Numbered from the stretch's first letter, positions 1 to 6,566 are shown. The stretch: DNA of 11,582 nucleotides from Blastocatellia bacterium (GCA_003175865.1 PSRF01000231.1:1-11582); one strand, 5' to 3'. Numbers and translations: made by a program. Notes: generated by a model from the letters alone, not told the origin.

Positions 1-1427
1 CGAAAAGTGTTGTTCTGTTGCGGGTCAAGAATTTCGAGTAACGCTGCCGCTGGATCACCTCGATAGTCATTACCGACTTTATCAATCTCGTCGAGCATCA
101 TGACCGGATTGTTCACTCCCGCGCGACGAATCGCCTGGATAATTCGACCGGGCATCGATCCGATGTACGTGCGGCGATGACCACGCAACTCCGCTTCATC
201 GCGCACACCACCAAGCGATAATCGTTCAAATTGTCGACCTAGAGAACGTGCAATAGAACGACCGAGTGACGTCTTGCCGACTCCCGGTGGGCCAACAAAG
301 AGAAGAATCGGACTCTTTGTATCGGGTCGAAGTTTGATAACTGCGAGAAACTCGAGAATGCGTTCCTTCACATCCTCAAGACCAAAGTGATCTTCATCCA
401 GAATGCGTTGTGCTTCCGCGAGATCCAGCTTGTCTTCCGATGACTTTCGCCATGGCAACTCCAGGATGTAGTCAAGATAAGTTCTGATGACGTGATAGTC
501 AGGAGCTGCAGCCGGCAAACGTTCTAATCGTCTTAACTCACGTTCTGCCTCTTCTCGAACTTCATCTGATAAATCCGCCTTCTGAAGACGTTCTCGAAGC
601 AACCCTGCTTCAGCAGCCTCTCCGCCCTCGTCCTCGCCCAACTCTTTCTGGATCGCCTTCATCTGCTGCCGCAGCACATAATCGCGTTGCGCCTTGTCCA
701 TTTCCGTCTGCGCTTCGGAAGCGATCTTTGAGCGTAACTGAAGGATTTCCAGTTCACGCGCGAGGTTCGTGTTCGCTAACCGCAGAAGCTCGTCGGCGGT
801 CTCCGCTTCGAGCATTTTTTGTTCTTCGTCAACTCCGAGGTTCAAAATGGAGCCAAGGAAGTATGCAAGCCGGATAGGTTCAACGGATCCAAGGACTGCT
901 ACTCGCACTTCTGGCGGCACGTTTGGCAGTAACGCCAAAGCCTCTTGAATCATCGATTGCAGGTTACGTTTTCGCGCCTCAACTTCCTCCGGGTCAACGA
1001 CCACAGGATCGGGAAGGATTTGAACCTTCGCGCGGATGAAGGGATCTTCCTGCTTCCACTCCAAAACTCGGATGCGTTCCGTTCCCTGGACCACAATGCG
1101 CATCGCATCGGCAACTCTTTCCATGCGCTTGATCATTACAAGCGTGCCAACCTGGTAGAGATCGCTCGAACTCGCGTCCCCTTCACCAGCGTGATCCGCT
1201 CGAACTGTTACGCAGGCGAGAAGTTTTTCCTGAGTTACCAGGGCAGATTCGACAGCGGCGAGCGAACGGGGTCGACCGATACCCAGAGGCACTACGGTCT
1301 CCGGAAAAATCGTCAGATTCTGTAGCGCGAGTACTGCAATCTCAAACGGTTCCGCGGTAGCTGGGCCAGCATCAACGGGAGTCGCAGGTTTCGCGTCTTG
1401 AGTTACGTTTTCAGATGATTCAGGCAT
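1..1427 (-). CDS. lon: ATP-dependent protease Lon, N-terminal part (gene cut by window edge)
   Basis: Lon is a cytoplasmic homo-hexameric AAA+ serine protease that degrades misfolded and regulatory proteins. Reading from the ATG at 1427 gives 475 codons open to the left edge. Residues about 28-225 match the Lon substrate-binding domain (IAVLALQNLTIFPETVVPL, then YQVGTLVMIKRME). Residues 225-310 form the charged coiled-coil linker (RDYVLRQQMKAIQKELGE at 249-266). The AAA+ module follows, with Walker A GPPGVGKT at 379-386, the Lon-typical GGVRDEAELRGHRRTYIG stretch at 406-423, and Walker B VMMLDEID at 442-449. The sensor motifs and the Ser-Lys protease domain lie outside the window; Lon is usually about 800 residues. 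The 1427 start already leaves a 28-residue disordered leader. In-frame starts at 1514 (ATG) and 1520 (GTG, about 9 nt after AAAGG) would add residues encoded by two repeat units; an in-frame stop lies at 1533-1535. hsp20 lies just upstream on the same strand. The family call is certain; the start is not. Confidence 0.96.
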   Translation of the reverse strand, partial: MPESSENVTQDAKPATPVDAGPATAEPFEIAVLALQNLTIFPETVVPLGIGRPRSLAAVESALVTQEKLLACVTVRADHAGEGDASSSDLYQVGTLVMIKRMERVADAMRIVVQGTERIRVLEWKQEDPFIRAKVQILPDPVVVDPEEVEARKRNLQSMIQEALALLPNVPPEVRVAVLGSVEPIRLAYFLGSILNLGVDEEQKMLEAETADELLRLANTNLARELEILQLRSKIASEAQTEMDKAQRDYVLRQQMKAIQKELGEDEGGEAAEAGLLRERLQKADLSDEVREEAERELRRLERLPAAAPDYHVIRTYLDYILELPWRKSSEDKLDLAEAQRILDEDHFGLEDVKERILEFLAVIKLRPDTKSPILLFVGPPGVGKTSLGRSIARSLGRQFERLSLGGVRDEAELRGHRRTYIGSMPGRIIQAIRRAGVNNPVMMLDEIDKVGNDYRGDPAAALLEILDPQQNNTF

Positions 1428-1442
1428 CTCGGTTTCTTTCTT

Positions 1443-1569
1443 ATGTTCGATAAGCTTGAGCTTGTCGTCATCTTCAGCCAGCGTAATGTCCGATAAGCTT
1501 GAGCTTGTCGTCATCTTCACCCAGAGACACCTTTAAAAAGATAACGACAAGCTAAAGCTTATCGGACAT
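1443..1569. repeat. Interspersed 26-bp repeat: two direct copies plus one inverted copy
   Basis: The unit reads ATGTYCGATAAGCTT, one variable base, then AGCTTGTCGT. Plus-strand copies lie at 1443-1468 and 1486-1511. Their match extends about 8 bases further (CATCTTCA), giving a 43-bp period. An inverted copy lies at 1544-1569, differing from the 1486 copy only at the variable base. The 1486 and 1544 copies form an inverted pair around a 32-base loop. Each unit is itself an imperfect dyad (GATAAGCT against AGCTTGTC). The cluster lies between hsp20 and lon and may reach into the lon coding region. The same unit recurs near 2000 and 3110, so this is a dispersed family of REP/BIME-like type. No transposase is seen. 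Confidence 0.9.
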
Positions 1570-1575
1570 TGCTCA

Positions 1576-1932
1576 CTACTCACTACGCAGATTGATAATC
1601 AAAAAACCATCTCGGTAGTCGTGCGCCACTGTTGCTCCCTCAATTGGATTCGGAAATTTAATGGTCTTCTCAAAGCGGCTGTAGGTAATTTCCATTTGGT
1701 GATAACTGAAATCCTCGCGAATCATTGTGTCGCGCCGGCAACCGCGAATAGTGAGATCCCCATTGCGAATTGAGATTTCAAGGTCGTCAGCGCAAACGCC
1801 GGCAAGATCCACTTTCACAATCCAACCCTCCGACGACCGATATACATCGGCTGACGGATTCCAAAGACGATCTGAAGGCCGCACTCGCTGACTCTTCGGA
1901 ATCAGCGAGAAGTCACGATCATGTTTTCGCAT
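1576..1932 (-). CDS. Hsp20/alpha-crystallin family small heat shock protein
   Basis: This is an ATP-independent holdase chaperone that binds unfolding proteins in the cytoplasm. The 118-residue product has a short N-terminal arm (1-26) and an alpha-crystallin domain from about 27 to 116. Visible family features are NPSADVYRSSEGWIVKVDLAG (27-47), the strand DLEISIRNGDLTIRG (50-64), YSRFEKTIKFP (84-94) matching the family's 'GsFeRsfxLP' block, and DGFLIINL (108-115) matching the conserved A-x-x-x-n-GvL block. The protein stops right after the domain, so the C-terminal I-x-I oligomerisation motif is missing, and it is shorter than the common 140-150 residues. I prefer the ATG at 1932. A TTG at 1968 would add 12 residues encoded by palindromic DNA. 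No good ribosome-binding site is seen before either start. lon follows on the same strand, so a shared heat-stress role is likely. Confidence 0.9.
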   Translation of the reverse strand: MRKHDRDFSLIPKSQRVRPSDRLWNPSADVYRSSEGWIVKVDLAGVCADDLEISIRNGDLTIRGCRRDTMIREDFSYHQMEITYSRFEKTIKFPNPIEGATVAHDYRDGFLIINLRSE

Positions 1933-1947
1933 GTCCAGAGAATAAGC

Positions 1948-1971
1948 CCGGCGATCGCCGGTTGCCAACCG
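1948..1971. repeat. Two adjacent palindromes immediately upstream of hsp20
   Basis: CCGGCGATCGCCGG at 1948-1961 is a perfect 14-bp palindrome containing GCGATCGC. It overlaps CGGTTGCCAACCG at 1959-1971, a 6-bp dyad around one central base. They lie 15-39 bases before the preferred hsp20 ATG, so in an hsp20 transcript starting further upstream they would form strong 5'-leader hairpins. They may be part of the neighbouring inverted-repeat element or a regulatory structure; the sequence does not decide between these. Confidence 0.5.
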
Positions 1972-1978
1972 CTAAACA

Positions 1979-2101
1979 TTGCCGATTGCCGTGCCAAAGG
2001 TCCGATAAGGTTTGGCTTGTCGTTATGTTTGGGTGCGTCCTCTCGGCCGAGGAACGACAAGCTAAAGCTTATCGGACATTTAGCTATCGGCAATCGGCAA
2101 T
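1979..2101. repeat. Nested inverted-repeat element, MITE/BIME-like, about 123 bp
   Basis: The outer arms are ATTGCCGATTGCCG at the left and its exact inverse CGGCAATCGGCAAT at the right (2088-2101). Inside them lie two copies of the dispersed 26-bp unit in inverted orientation, at 1998-2023 (degenerate, three mismatches) and 2054-2079 (identical to the copy at 1544-1569). Together the arms form an imperfect inverted repeat of about 45 bases. The loop at 2024-2053 contains the palindrome CTCGGCCGAG (2042-2051). It fills nearly the whole space between the CBS-protein gene and hsp20 and encodes nothing convincing. Confidence 0.85.
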
Positions 2102-2129
2102 CACATAACAACCCACACCGAATAAAGGA

Positions 2130-2963
2130 TCAGCCGAAGATTCTGTTCCAGAATGACGAGCCCTTCGAAATTCCCTGAAGGGCGTCTGCTAGTTCGTCGT
2201 CTTCGTTTGTTTCATTAGCTATATCAGCCATAGAAATCATGCCGACCAGATAGCCGTTCTCGTTAACGACAGGTATACGACGGACCTGTTTGTCTCCCAT
2301 TGTGCGGACGACGTCAACCACGCGATCATTAGGTCGCGCCGAATGAATATCACTTGTCATGATTTCTTCTGCACGGACTACCGAACAGTCTTTACCATCG
2401 GCCATCGCACGAATCACCATGTCGCGATCCGTCAACAGACCGACCAGCCGGCCACGCGAATAAGTGCGGGTGTCGTAATTTGTTTCATCGTCACTCTTAA
2501 ACGCTTTTCCGTTGCCGCCTTGAGTGTCGTATTCCACCACCGGGATCACTCCGGTGTCCTCCTGTTTCATCATTCGTGCGACTTGCGTCAAGGGCGTATC
2601 GCGCGTCGCGACCACCAGATCTCGGGTCATGATGTCGCGGCAACGCAAACGCGATCTTTGTGGTCGATAATCACGGGATTGACGCGCGCGTCGCGTTGAA
2701 AGATCCCCACGAATACCTAACAATGAACTGCGACGATCTTCATGACGAAAGCGCTCCCGCGTTTCGCTATAACGCGGCTCGTCGTAGTCATACTCAGCGC
2801 GTTCACCAAATCGACCGCGATTGTAGTCATCGGGTCGACGTTCGTTTTCCGAAGCGCGGCGGTCGCCGTACGCATACTCGGAACGCCATGGCGCATCTCG
2901 TCTCATTCGTTCTTCTGGAGCATATAAGTCCCGGTCGTCGTCAAAGTCTCTGTATCTCGCCAT
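2130..2963 (-). CDS. CBS-pair protein with charged low-complexity N-terminal region
   Basis: The 277-residue protein has two parts. Residues 1-105 are low-complexity and very rich in Arg, Asp, Glu and Tyr, probably disordered. Residues 108-250 are a tandem CBS (Bateman) module, a fold that typically binds adenine nucleotides: CBS1 runs from RDIMTRDLVVATRDTPLTQV (109-128) to GRLVGLLTDRDMVIRA (171-186), and CBS2 from EEIMTSDIHSA (199-209) to GYLVGMISMADIANE (237-251). CBS1 has an extra hydrophilic insert of about 25 residues (145-170). The C-terminus is acidic and ends FWNRIFG. The ATG at 2963 is chosen because a strong AAGGAGGGG site ends about 4-5 nt before it; an upstream alternative start would add 32 residues with no such site. 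Stand-alone CBS proteins of this type are often linked to stress or energy sensing, but the ligand and partner cannot be read here. Confidence 0.88.
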   Translation of the reverse strand: MARYRDFDDDRDLYAPEERMRRDAPWRSEYAYGDRRASENERRPDDYNRGRFGERAEYDYDEPRYSETRERFRHEDRRSSLLGIRGDLSTRRARQSRDYRPQRSRLRCRDIMTRDLVVATRDTPLTQVARMMKQEDTGVIPVVEYDTQGGNGKAFKSDDETNYDTRTYSRGRLVGLLTDRDMVIRAMADGKDCSVVRAEEIMTSDIHSARPNDRVVDVVRTMGDKQVRRIPVVNENGYLVGMISMADIANETNEDDELADALQGISKGSSFWNRIFG

Positions 2964-3108
2964 TGCTTCCCCTCCTTGCAAGGAAAATAGAAAACTGCCG
3001 CGGCCGATTGCGGCGCGACAGAAAAATTTCTTAGTAAAGGGGGCTTGAGGTGAGGGCACATCGCCCTCGCCTTACAAAATCAAAAGGGGAATTTTTGAGG
3101 GAACAAAA

Positions 3109-3211
3109 ATGTCCGATAAGCTTCAGCTTGTCGTCAACTGTGATGAGAGTGAACTCACATCCCCAATTTGAGTGTCGCAATTAAAACGACAAACTGAAGC
3201 TTATCGAACAT
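3109..3211. repeat. Inverted pair of the dispersed 26-bp repeat
   Basis: One unit lies at 3109-3134 and its inverse at 3186-3211, differing at two of 26 positions and separated by a 51-base loop. The element starts 21 bp downstream of the SIMPL gene stop and could form a large hairpin at the 3' end of that transcript, but no T-tract follows, so it is not a standard Rho-independent terminator. Outer ends read ATGTYCG, as in the two other elements of this window. Confidence 0.88.
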
Positions 3212-3232
3212 TCAAAACATAACTCTACCCTA

Positions 3233-4195
3233 TCAGAGATTGCCTTCAACTTCAGCGATCAGCTGAACTCGTGAATTAATCTCCATTGAACCTACTTCGA
3301 TCGGCGTTGAAGCAGCAGCAGATCTCATCGCATAAGATTCAGTTTGATTGACAGGCGCGGGTCTCTGAACGCCTCCTTCCTGCACTTCCAGGATGCGCAC
3401 CACACGCCCACCCAGGGCTTGCGCGATGACCTTCGCTTTGTCCATCGCTTCACGTGTCGCTTCTGCAAGAGCGCGAGCTCGCGCAGATTTATCTTGTCGC
3501 AACGTGAACGAAACACCAGTCACATCGTTTGCTCCAGCCGTTGCAGCTGCGTCAATTACCGCGCCGACTCTGTTAAGATCTCCCATCGTAACAGTAACGC
3601 TGTTTCGCGCTTCGTAGCCGGAGATCGTTGGCGGTTGTCCTTCTTTGTAAATACGCTGTGGCTGAAGACTATATCCGCTCGTCTTCACTTCCGCGCCCGC
3701 ACCAGCCGCGGCTTTGACTGCACGAACTACAGCATCACTCTTCGCTGCGTTTTCCTGTTGCGCTGCGATCGCCTGCTTGTTTTGCGTGACCACTGAAACT
3801 GTGACAATGGCTGTGTCGGGCTGTGCTTGAACGACCGCGTCACCTGCGACCGTCACTTTTGTTGTGCCGGGGGTATCGTTACCTGTTGTCGCTGGTTGTT
3901 CGATTGGACGCATTGTTCGAACCTCAAATGGTGTCCCTTCCATTTGAGTAGTTACCACGTCAGGCTTGGTTTCACCGACAGCTTCAACCTGTGTCGATTC
4001 TTTGAACCAAGACTCGTTTTGATATTTACGCGCATTCAAGATCAAATACTTATCGCTTCCTGAGACTATCAACCAACCGCCAGACTCAACCGTTGGTTGC
4101 AAACGGCCGCGCACGGTAATCTCTTTCGCAAAGCTAGTTAAACTTGACATCATTACCATCGCAACAGCACAGGTAATAACAAACAGTCTTTTCAT
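3233..4195 (-). CDS. Exported SIMPL-domain (DUF541) protein
   Basis: The 320-residue protein begins with a clear Sec signal peptide: MKR, a hydrophobic core at 4-20, and a probable cut after SFA at residue 23, so it should act in the periplasm or cell envelope. Residues about 24-98 form a small beta-rich segment (ITVRGRLQPTVESGGWLIVS, KYLILNARKY) that is not part of the usual SIMPL domain. After a Thr/Pro/Gly linker (98-112), residues 113-318 match SIMPL: TKVTVAGDAVVQAQPDTAIV (112-131), SGYSLQPQRIY (173-183), GYEARNSVTVTMGDLNRVG (193-211), SFTLRQDKSARARALAEAT (229-247) and the conserved 'A..KA..iA..LG..v..i..v.E' helix and strand (250-273). Family members are periplasmic or outer-membrane-associated, with stress or envelope roles that are poorly defined. 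The start is well supported by AAGGAG about 6 nt before the ATG. A Rieske gene diverges from it across 135 bp. Confidence 0.9.
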   Translation of the reverse strand: MKRLFVITCAVAMVMMSSLTSFAKEITVRGRLQPTVESGGWLIVSGSDKYLILNARKYQNESWFKESTQVEAVGETKPDVVTTQMEGTPFEVRTMRPIEQPATTGNDTPGTTKVTVAGDAVVQAQPDTAIVTVSVVTQNKQAIAAQQENAAKSDAVVRAVKAAAGAGAEVKTSGYSLQPQRIYKEGQPPTISGYEARNSVTVTMGDLNRVGAVIDAAATAGANDVTGVSFTLRQDKSARARALAEATREAMDKAKVIAQALGGRVVRILEVQEGGVQRPAPVNQTESYAMRSAAASTPIEVGSMEINSRVQLIAEVEGNL

Positions 4196-4330
4196 ACTCT
4201 TCTCCTTGTTCCGTCCTCTAAGCTAGTTGCGACAGGAGAGAGTGAAAAGTGTCGCGCCGTAAGAACGGAGTGCTGACCTGACTCTTGCAGTCCGTGGCCG
4301 CCGAAATTCTGTTTTGTTACCATCCATTCA

Positions 4331-4690
4331 ATGCAACCATTCAATACTAAACCGGACGACGGCGCAATTTCTCCCGACACAAGTCGAACCATTATTCTTG
4401 GAGAAGCCGTCAACTTGCGACCAGGTACATGTGCGAGATTTGAACTTCCGCAAGGTGACGAATTAGCCGTTTTCAATGTAGACGGCGAATACTATGCCAT
4501 CGAAAATTTCTGTCCCCACAAAGGAGCTTTGCTCAGCGAAGGTTGCGTGGCTGGGCACATCGTCGAGTGCTGGTGGCATGGATGGCAGTTCGATGTGCGA
4601 ACCGGCGAGTGCCTCACGGTTCGGGAAAAAATTAGGACTTTTGAGGTGAAAGTTCGCGAGGGGATGCTTACAATCGATCAGGCAGGCTAA
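4331..4690 (+). CDS. Rieske-type [2Fe-2S] ferredoxin-like protein
   Basis: This is a 119-residue soluble Rieske domain with no membrane anchor or signal peptide, so a cytoplasmic electron carrier or the ferredoxin component of an oxygenase/reductase system. Cluster ligands are complete: CPH (C61, H63) followed by CWWHGW (C80, H83), the C-x-H ... C-x-x-H pattern, with ENFCPHKGALLSEG and the downstream FDVRTGECL typical of the NirD/biphenyl-dioxygenase ferredoxin branch. The first 20 residues are a polar extension. The ATG at 4331 has no clear ribosome-binding site; the frame is closed by a TGA upstream and no other start is available between. No oxygenase or nitrite reductase subunit is present in the window, so the partner is unknown. 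The stop lies 10 bp from the stop of the convergent 4Fe-4S ferredoxin. Confidence 0.92.
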   Translation: MQPFNTKPDDGAISPDTSRTIILGEAVNLRPGTCARFELPQGDELAVFNVDGEYYAIENFCPHKGALLSEGCVAGHIVECWWHGWQFDVRTGECLTVREKIRTFEVKVREGMLTIDQAG

Positions 4691-4700
4691 CTCAGATCTA

Positions 4701-4934
4701 TCATTCTCCATCGTTCCCGATTGCTTCAACCGGACAACACGTCAACGCTTCTTCACACAGCGCCTTCTCTTCGTCTGTCTCAGGCTGTTTGAAGACAAAT
4801 GAATAGTTGTTCTCGTCACAACGCATGAAGTTGTCAGGGGCAGTGTCGCGACAAACGTCGCAGTCGATACAAGAAGAGTCGACGTAGAATGCTCCTTTCA
4901 CGTTCTCTTTGACCTTATCGTTCCTGTCGGGCAA
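4701..4934 (-). CDS. Single-cluster [4Fe-4S] ferredoxin
   Basis: The 77-residue protein resembles the short Thermotoga/Pyrococcus-type ferredoxins. The motif CIDCDVC gives ligands C22, C25 and C28, and CCPVEAI near the C-terminus gives the fourth ligand, C67, before proline. The block DNFMRCDENNYSFVF is the usual middle segment. Three further cysteines (C39, C60, C66) are present; C60 lies where some relatives have a disulphide cysteine, and the CP that usually follows the third ligand is AP here. The start is a TTG at 4934, preceded by GAGGAG about 12 nt upstream; an in-frame TAA lies two codons before it, so no longer form exists. It is co-directional with and 110 bp downstream of fumC. The electron partner cannot be deduced. 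Confidence 0.9.
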   Translation of the reverse strand: MPDRNDKVKENVKGAFYVDSSCIDCDVCRDTAPDNFMRCDENNYSFVFKQPETDEEKALCEEALTCCPVEAIGNDGE

Positions 4935-4966
4935 TGCTTATCGTCGCTCCTCTTCCAAACGGATTC

Positions 4967-4990
4967 AGGGGCGGGTGACTTTTCCGCCCC
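4967..4990. other. GC-rich hairpin between fumC and the ferredoxin gene
   Basis: AGGGGCGG at 4967-4974 pairs with CCGCCCCT at 4983-4990 around an 8-base loop. It lies about 55 bp after the fumC stop and 33 bp before the ferredoxin start. Neither strand has a T-run after the stem, so a Rho-independent terminator is not supported. A transcript-processing or attenuating stem is possible. Confidence 0.4.
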
Positions 4991-5044
4991 TCAAAGACTT
5001 TCTTAGTTCAATTGAAGCTCATCAACTCGGCAGAACGCCGTTGA

Positions 5045-6454
5045 TCAGGGATGTGTCATCTCTTCAGCCTTAACGTACTTATCAAACTCCTCGCCGCTAA
5101 GCACACCCAATTCGATTGCTGACTCCCGCAAGCTAATGCCTTTCTTGTGTGCATTCTTCGCAACTTTCGCAGCGTTGTCGTAGCCGATGTAAGGATTGAG
5201 TGCGGTAACTAACATCAGCGAATCCTTCACATGCTCGTCGATCTTTTCGCGATTGATTTGAATACCGGAAATGCAAAACTCAACAAAGCTACGAGTCGCA
5301 TCGTGAAGCAATCTGACGGAATGAAGGAAATTATGAATCATTACAGGCTTGAAAACGTTCAACTCGAAATTGCCTTGTGAGCCTCCAAAGCTCGTCGCGA
5401 GATCATTTCCAAAAACCTGAACTGCGACCATCGTCATTGCTTCGCTTTGTGTCGGATTAACTTTACCAGGCATGATCGAAGAGCCAGGTTCGTTTTCTGG
5501 AAGAACCAACTCTCCCAAGCCACAGCGCGGTCCCGAGGCCAGCCAACGCACATCGTTTGCAATCTTCATGAGGGAGGCGGCCAACGTCTTCAATGTGCCA
5601 CTTGCAAACACGAGTTCGTCATGCGCTGAGAGGGCGGCAAACTTGTTTTCGTGAGACCGGAATGGCAGACCAGTAAGTTCAGCAATCTTTCGCGCAGCGC
5701 GTTCTCCAAACTCTGGGTGTGAATTCAAGCCGGTGCCAACTGCGGTTCCACCAATTGCCAGATCTAACAAGCCCGGCATTGCGGATCGCAAACGCTCGAC
5801 GTCGCGCTTGATCAGGTCTGCCCAGCCACTCATCTCCTGACCAACAGTGAGTGGCGTTGCGTCCTGCAGATGAGTGCGACCAATTTTCACTACGCCGGCG
5901 AATTCCTTTGCCTTGGCATCGATCGCGTCGTGAAGTTCCTGAATACGCGGGATCAGTTTGTTCAACTGCTCCGCAGCCGCAATGTACATGGCTGTCGGAA
6001 ACGTATCGTTTGACGACTGCGACATGTTCACGTCATCGTTTGGGTGGATTGGCTTCTTGCTACCCATGACGCCACCGGCAATCTCGATCGAGCGGTTCGA
6101 GATCACTTCGTTCGCGTTCATGTTGGTCTGGGTTCCGCTACCGGTTTGCCAAACGCGCAGGGGAAATTGAGCGTCCAGTTTTCCTCCGATTACGTCGTCG
6201 CACGCTTGAATGATCAATTTGGCCTTTTCATGCGGTAACTTGCCAAGCTCCTCGTTTACCAATGCGGCGGCCTTTTTTAGGATGCCAAACGCACGGATCA
6301 TTTCGCGCGGCATGCGGTCATCGCCGATGTTGAAGTGATGCAGACTTCGCTGGGTTTGGGCGCCCCAGTAACAATCGGAAGGCACCTCAATCTCACCCAT
6401 TGAATCTGTTTCGATTCGCCTTTTTGGAAATTGTTCAGGGGATTTTGCGGTCAT
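5045..6454 (-). CDS. fumC: Fumarate hydratase, class II
   Basis: This enzyme catalyses reversible hydration of fumarate to L-malate in the TCA cycle, as a cytoplasmic homotetramer needing no Fe-S cluster. From the ATG at 6454 the product is 469 residues, the normal class II length, and starts in the usual way ([27 protein letters not shown], residues 12-38, quoted in part). Conserved substrate-site blocks are all present: [13 protein letters not shown] (105-117), [11 protein letters not shown] (147-157), [16 protein letters not shown] (192-207, with the active-site His at 195) and the superfamily signature [11 protein letters not shown] (324-334, with catalytic Ser 325). The C-terminal FumC domain runs to about 469. 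The frame is open to a TTG at 6526, but 6454 agrees better with the family. No strong ribosome-binding site is seen. The divergent signalling operon begins 166 bp away, and the ferredoxin gene follows on the same strand. Confidence 0.97.
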   Translation of the reverse strand: MTAKSPEQFPKRRIETDSMGEIEVPSDCYWGAQTQRSLHHFNIGDDRMPREMIRAFGILKKAAALVNEELGKLPHEKAKLIIQACDDVIGGKLDAQFPLRVWQTGSGTQTNMNANEVISNRSIEIAGGVMGSKKPIHPNDDVNMSQSSNDTFPTAMYIAAAEQLNKLIPRIQELHDAIDAKAKEFAGVVKIGRTHLQDATPLTVGQEMSGWADLIKRDVERLRSAMPGLLDLAIGGTAVGTGLNSHPEFGERAARKIAELTGLPFRSHENKFAALSAHDELVFASGTLKTLAASLMKIANDVRWLASGPRCGLGELVLPENEPGSSIMPGKVNPTQSEAMTMVAVQVFGNDLATSFGGSQGNFELNVFKPVMIHNFLHSVRLLHDATRSFVEFCISGIQINREKIDEHVKDSLMLVTALNPYIGYDNAAKVAKNAHKKGISLRESAIELGVLSGEEFDKYVKAEEMTHP

Positions 6455-6538
6455 GGTAGTCACAACTGATCTTGGCTGAGGAACCACCGATTGGCAAGCG
6501 GAGGAGCCATGATCAACAGTTTCCAAGTTGCGAGACGG

Positions 6539-6566
6539 TTGTCAGTTTCGCCATACCTATTATAAA
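6539..6566 (+). promoter_or_regulatory. Candidate sigma-70-type promoter for the receiver-KaiC-kinase operon
   Basis: TTGTCA (6539-6544, five of six to the -35 consensus) and TATAAA (6561-6566, five of six to the -10 consensus) are 16 bp apart. Transcription would begin near 6573, about 48 nt before the ATG at 6621. This promoter lies inside the longer possible reading frame from 6528, which argues for the 6621 start. Confidence 0.55.

Noticed and set aside
945-1325. 126-codon plus-strand open frame opposite lon
   Set aside because: The minus strand encodes an unmistakable Lon substrate-binding domain here; the plus-strand product is composition noise.
1770-2178. Overlapping open frames on both strands covering the 5' part of hsp20 and the repeat element
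   Set aside because: They are produced by the inverted-repeat DNA and by antisense reading of hsp20; none has domain-like sequence.
1443-3211. CRISPR-like array
   Set aside because: The repeats are short, in both orientations, unevenly spaced and interrupted by genes; there are no regular spacers and no cas genes.
3060-3232. Small gene or RNA between the SIMPL and CBS genes
   Set aside because: Apart from the inverted repeat pair nothing in this space has a start with ribosome-binding site or a recognisable RNA structure.
3344-3796. 150-codon plus-strand open frame opposite the SIMPL gene
   Set aside because: Fully antisense to conserved SIMPL blocks, with no recognisable domain or ribosome-binding site.
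6455-6526. Upstream extension of fumC to a TTG start
   Set aside because: It would add 24 residues not typical of class II fumarases; the ATG at 6454 gives the usual length and N-terminus.
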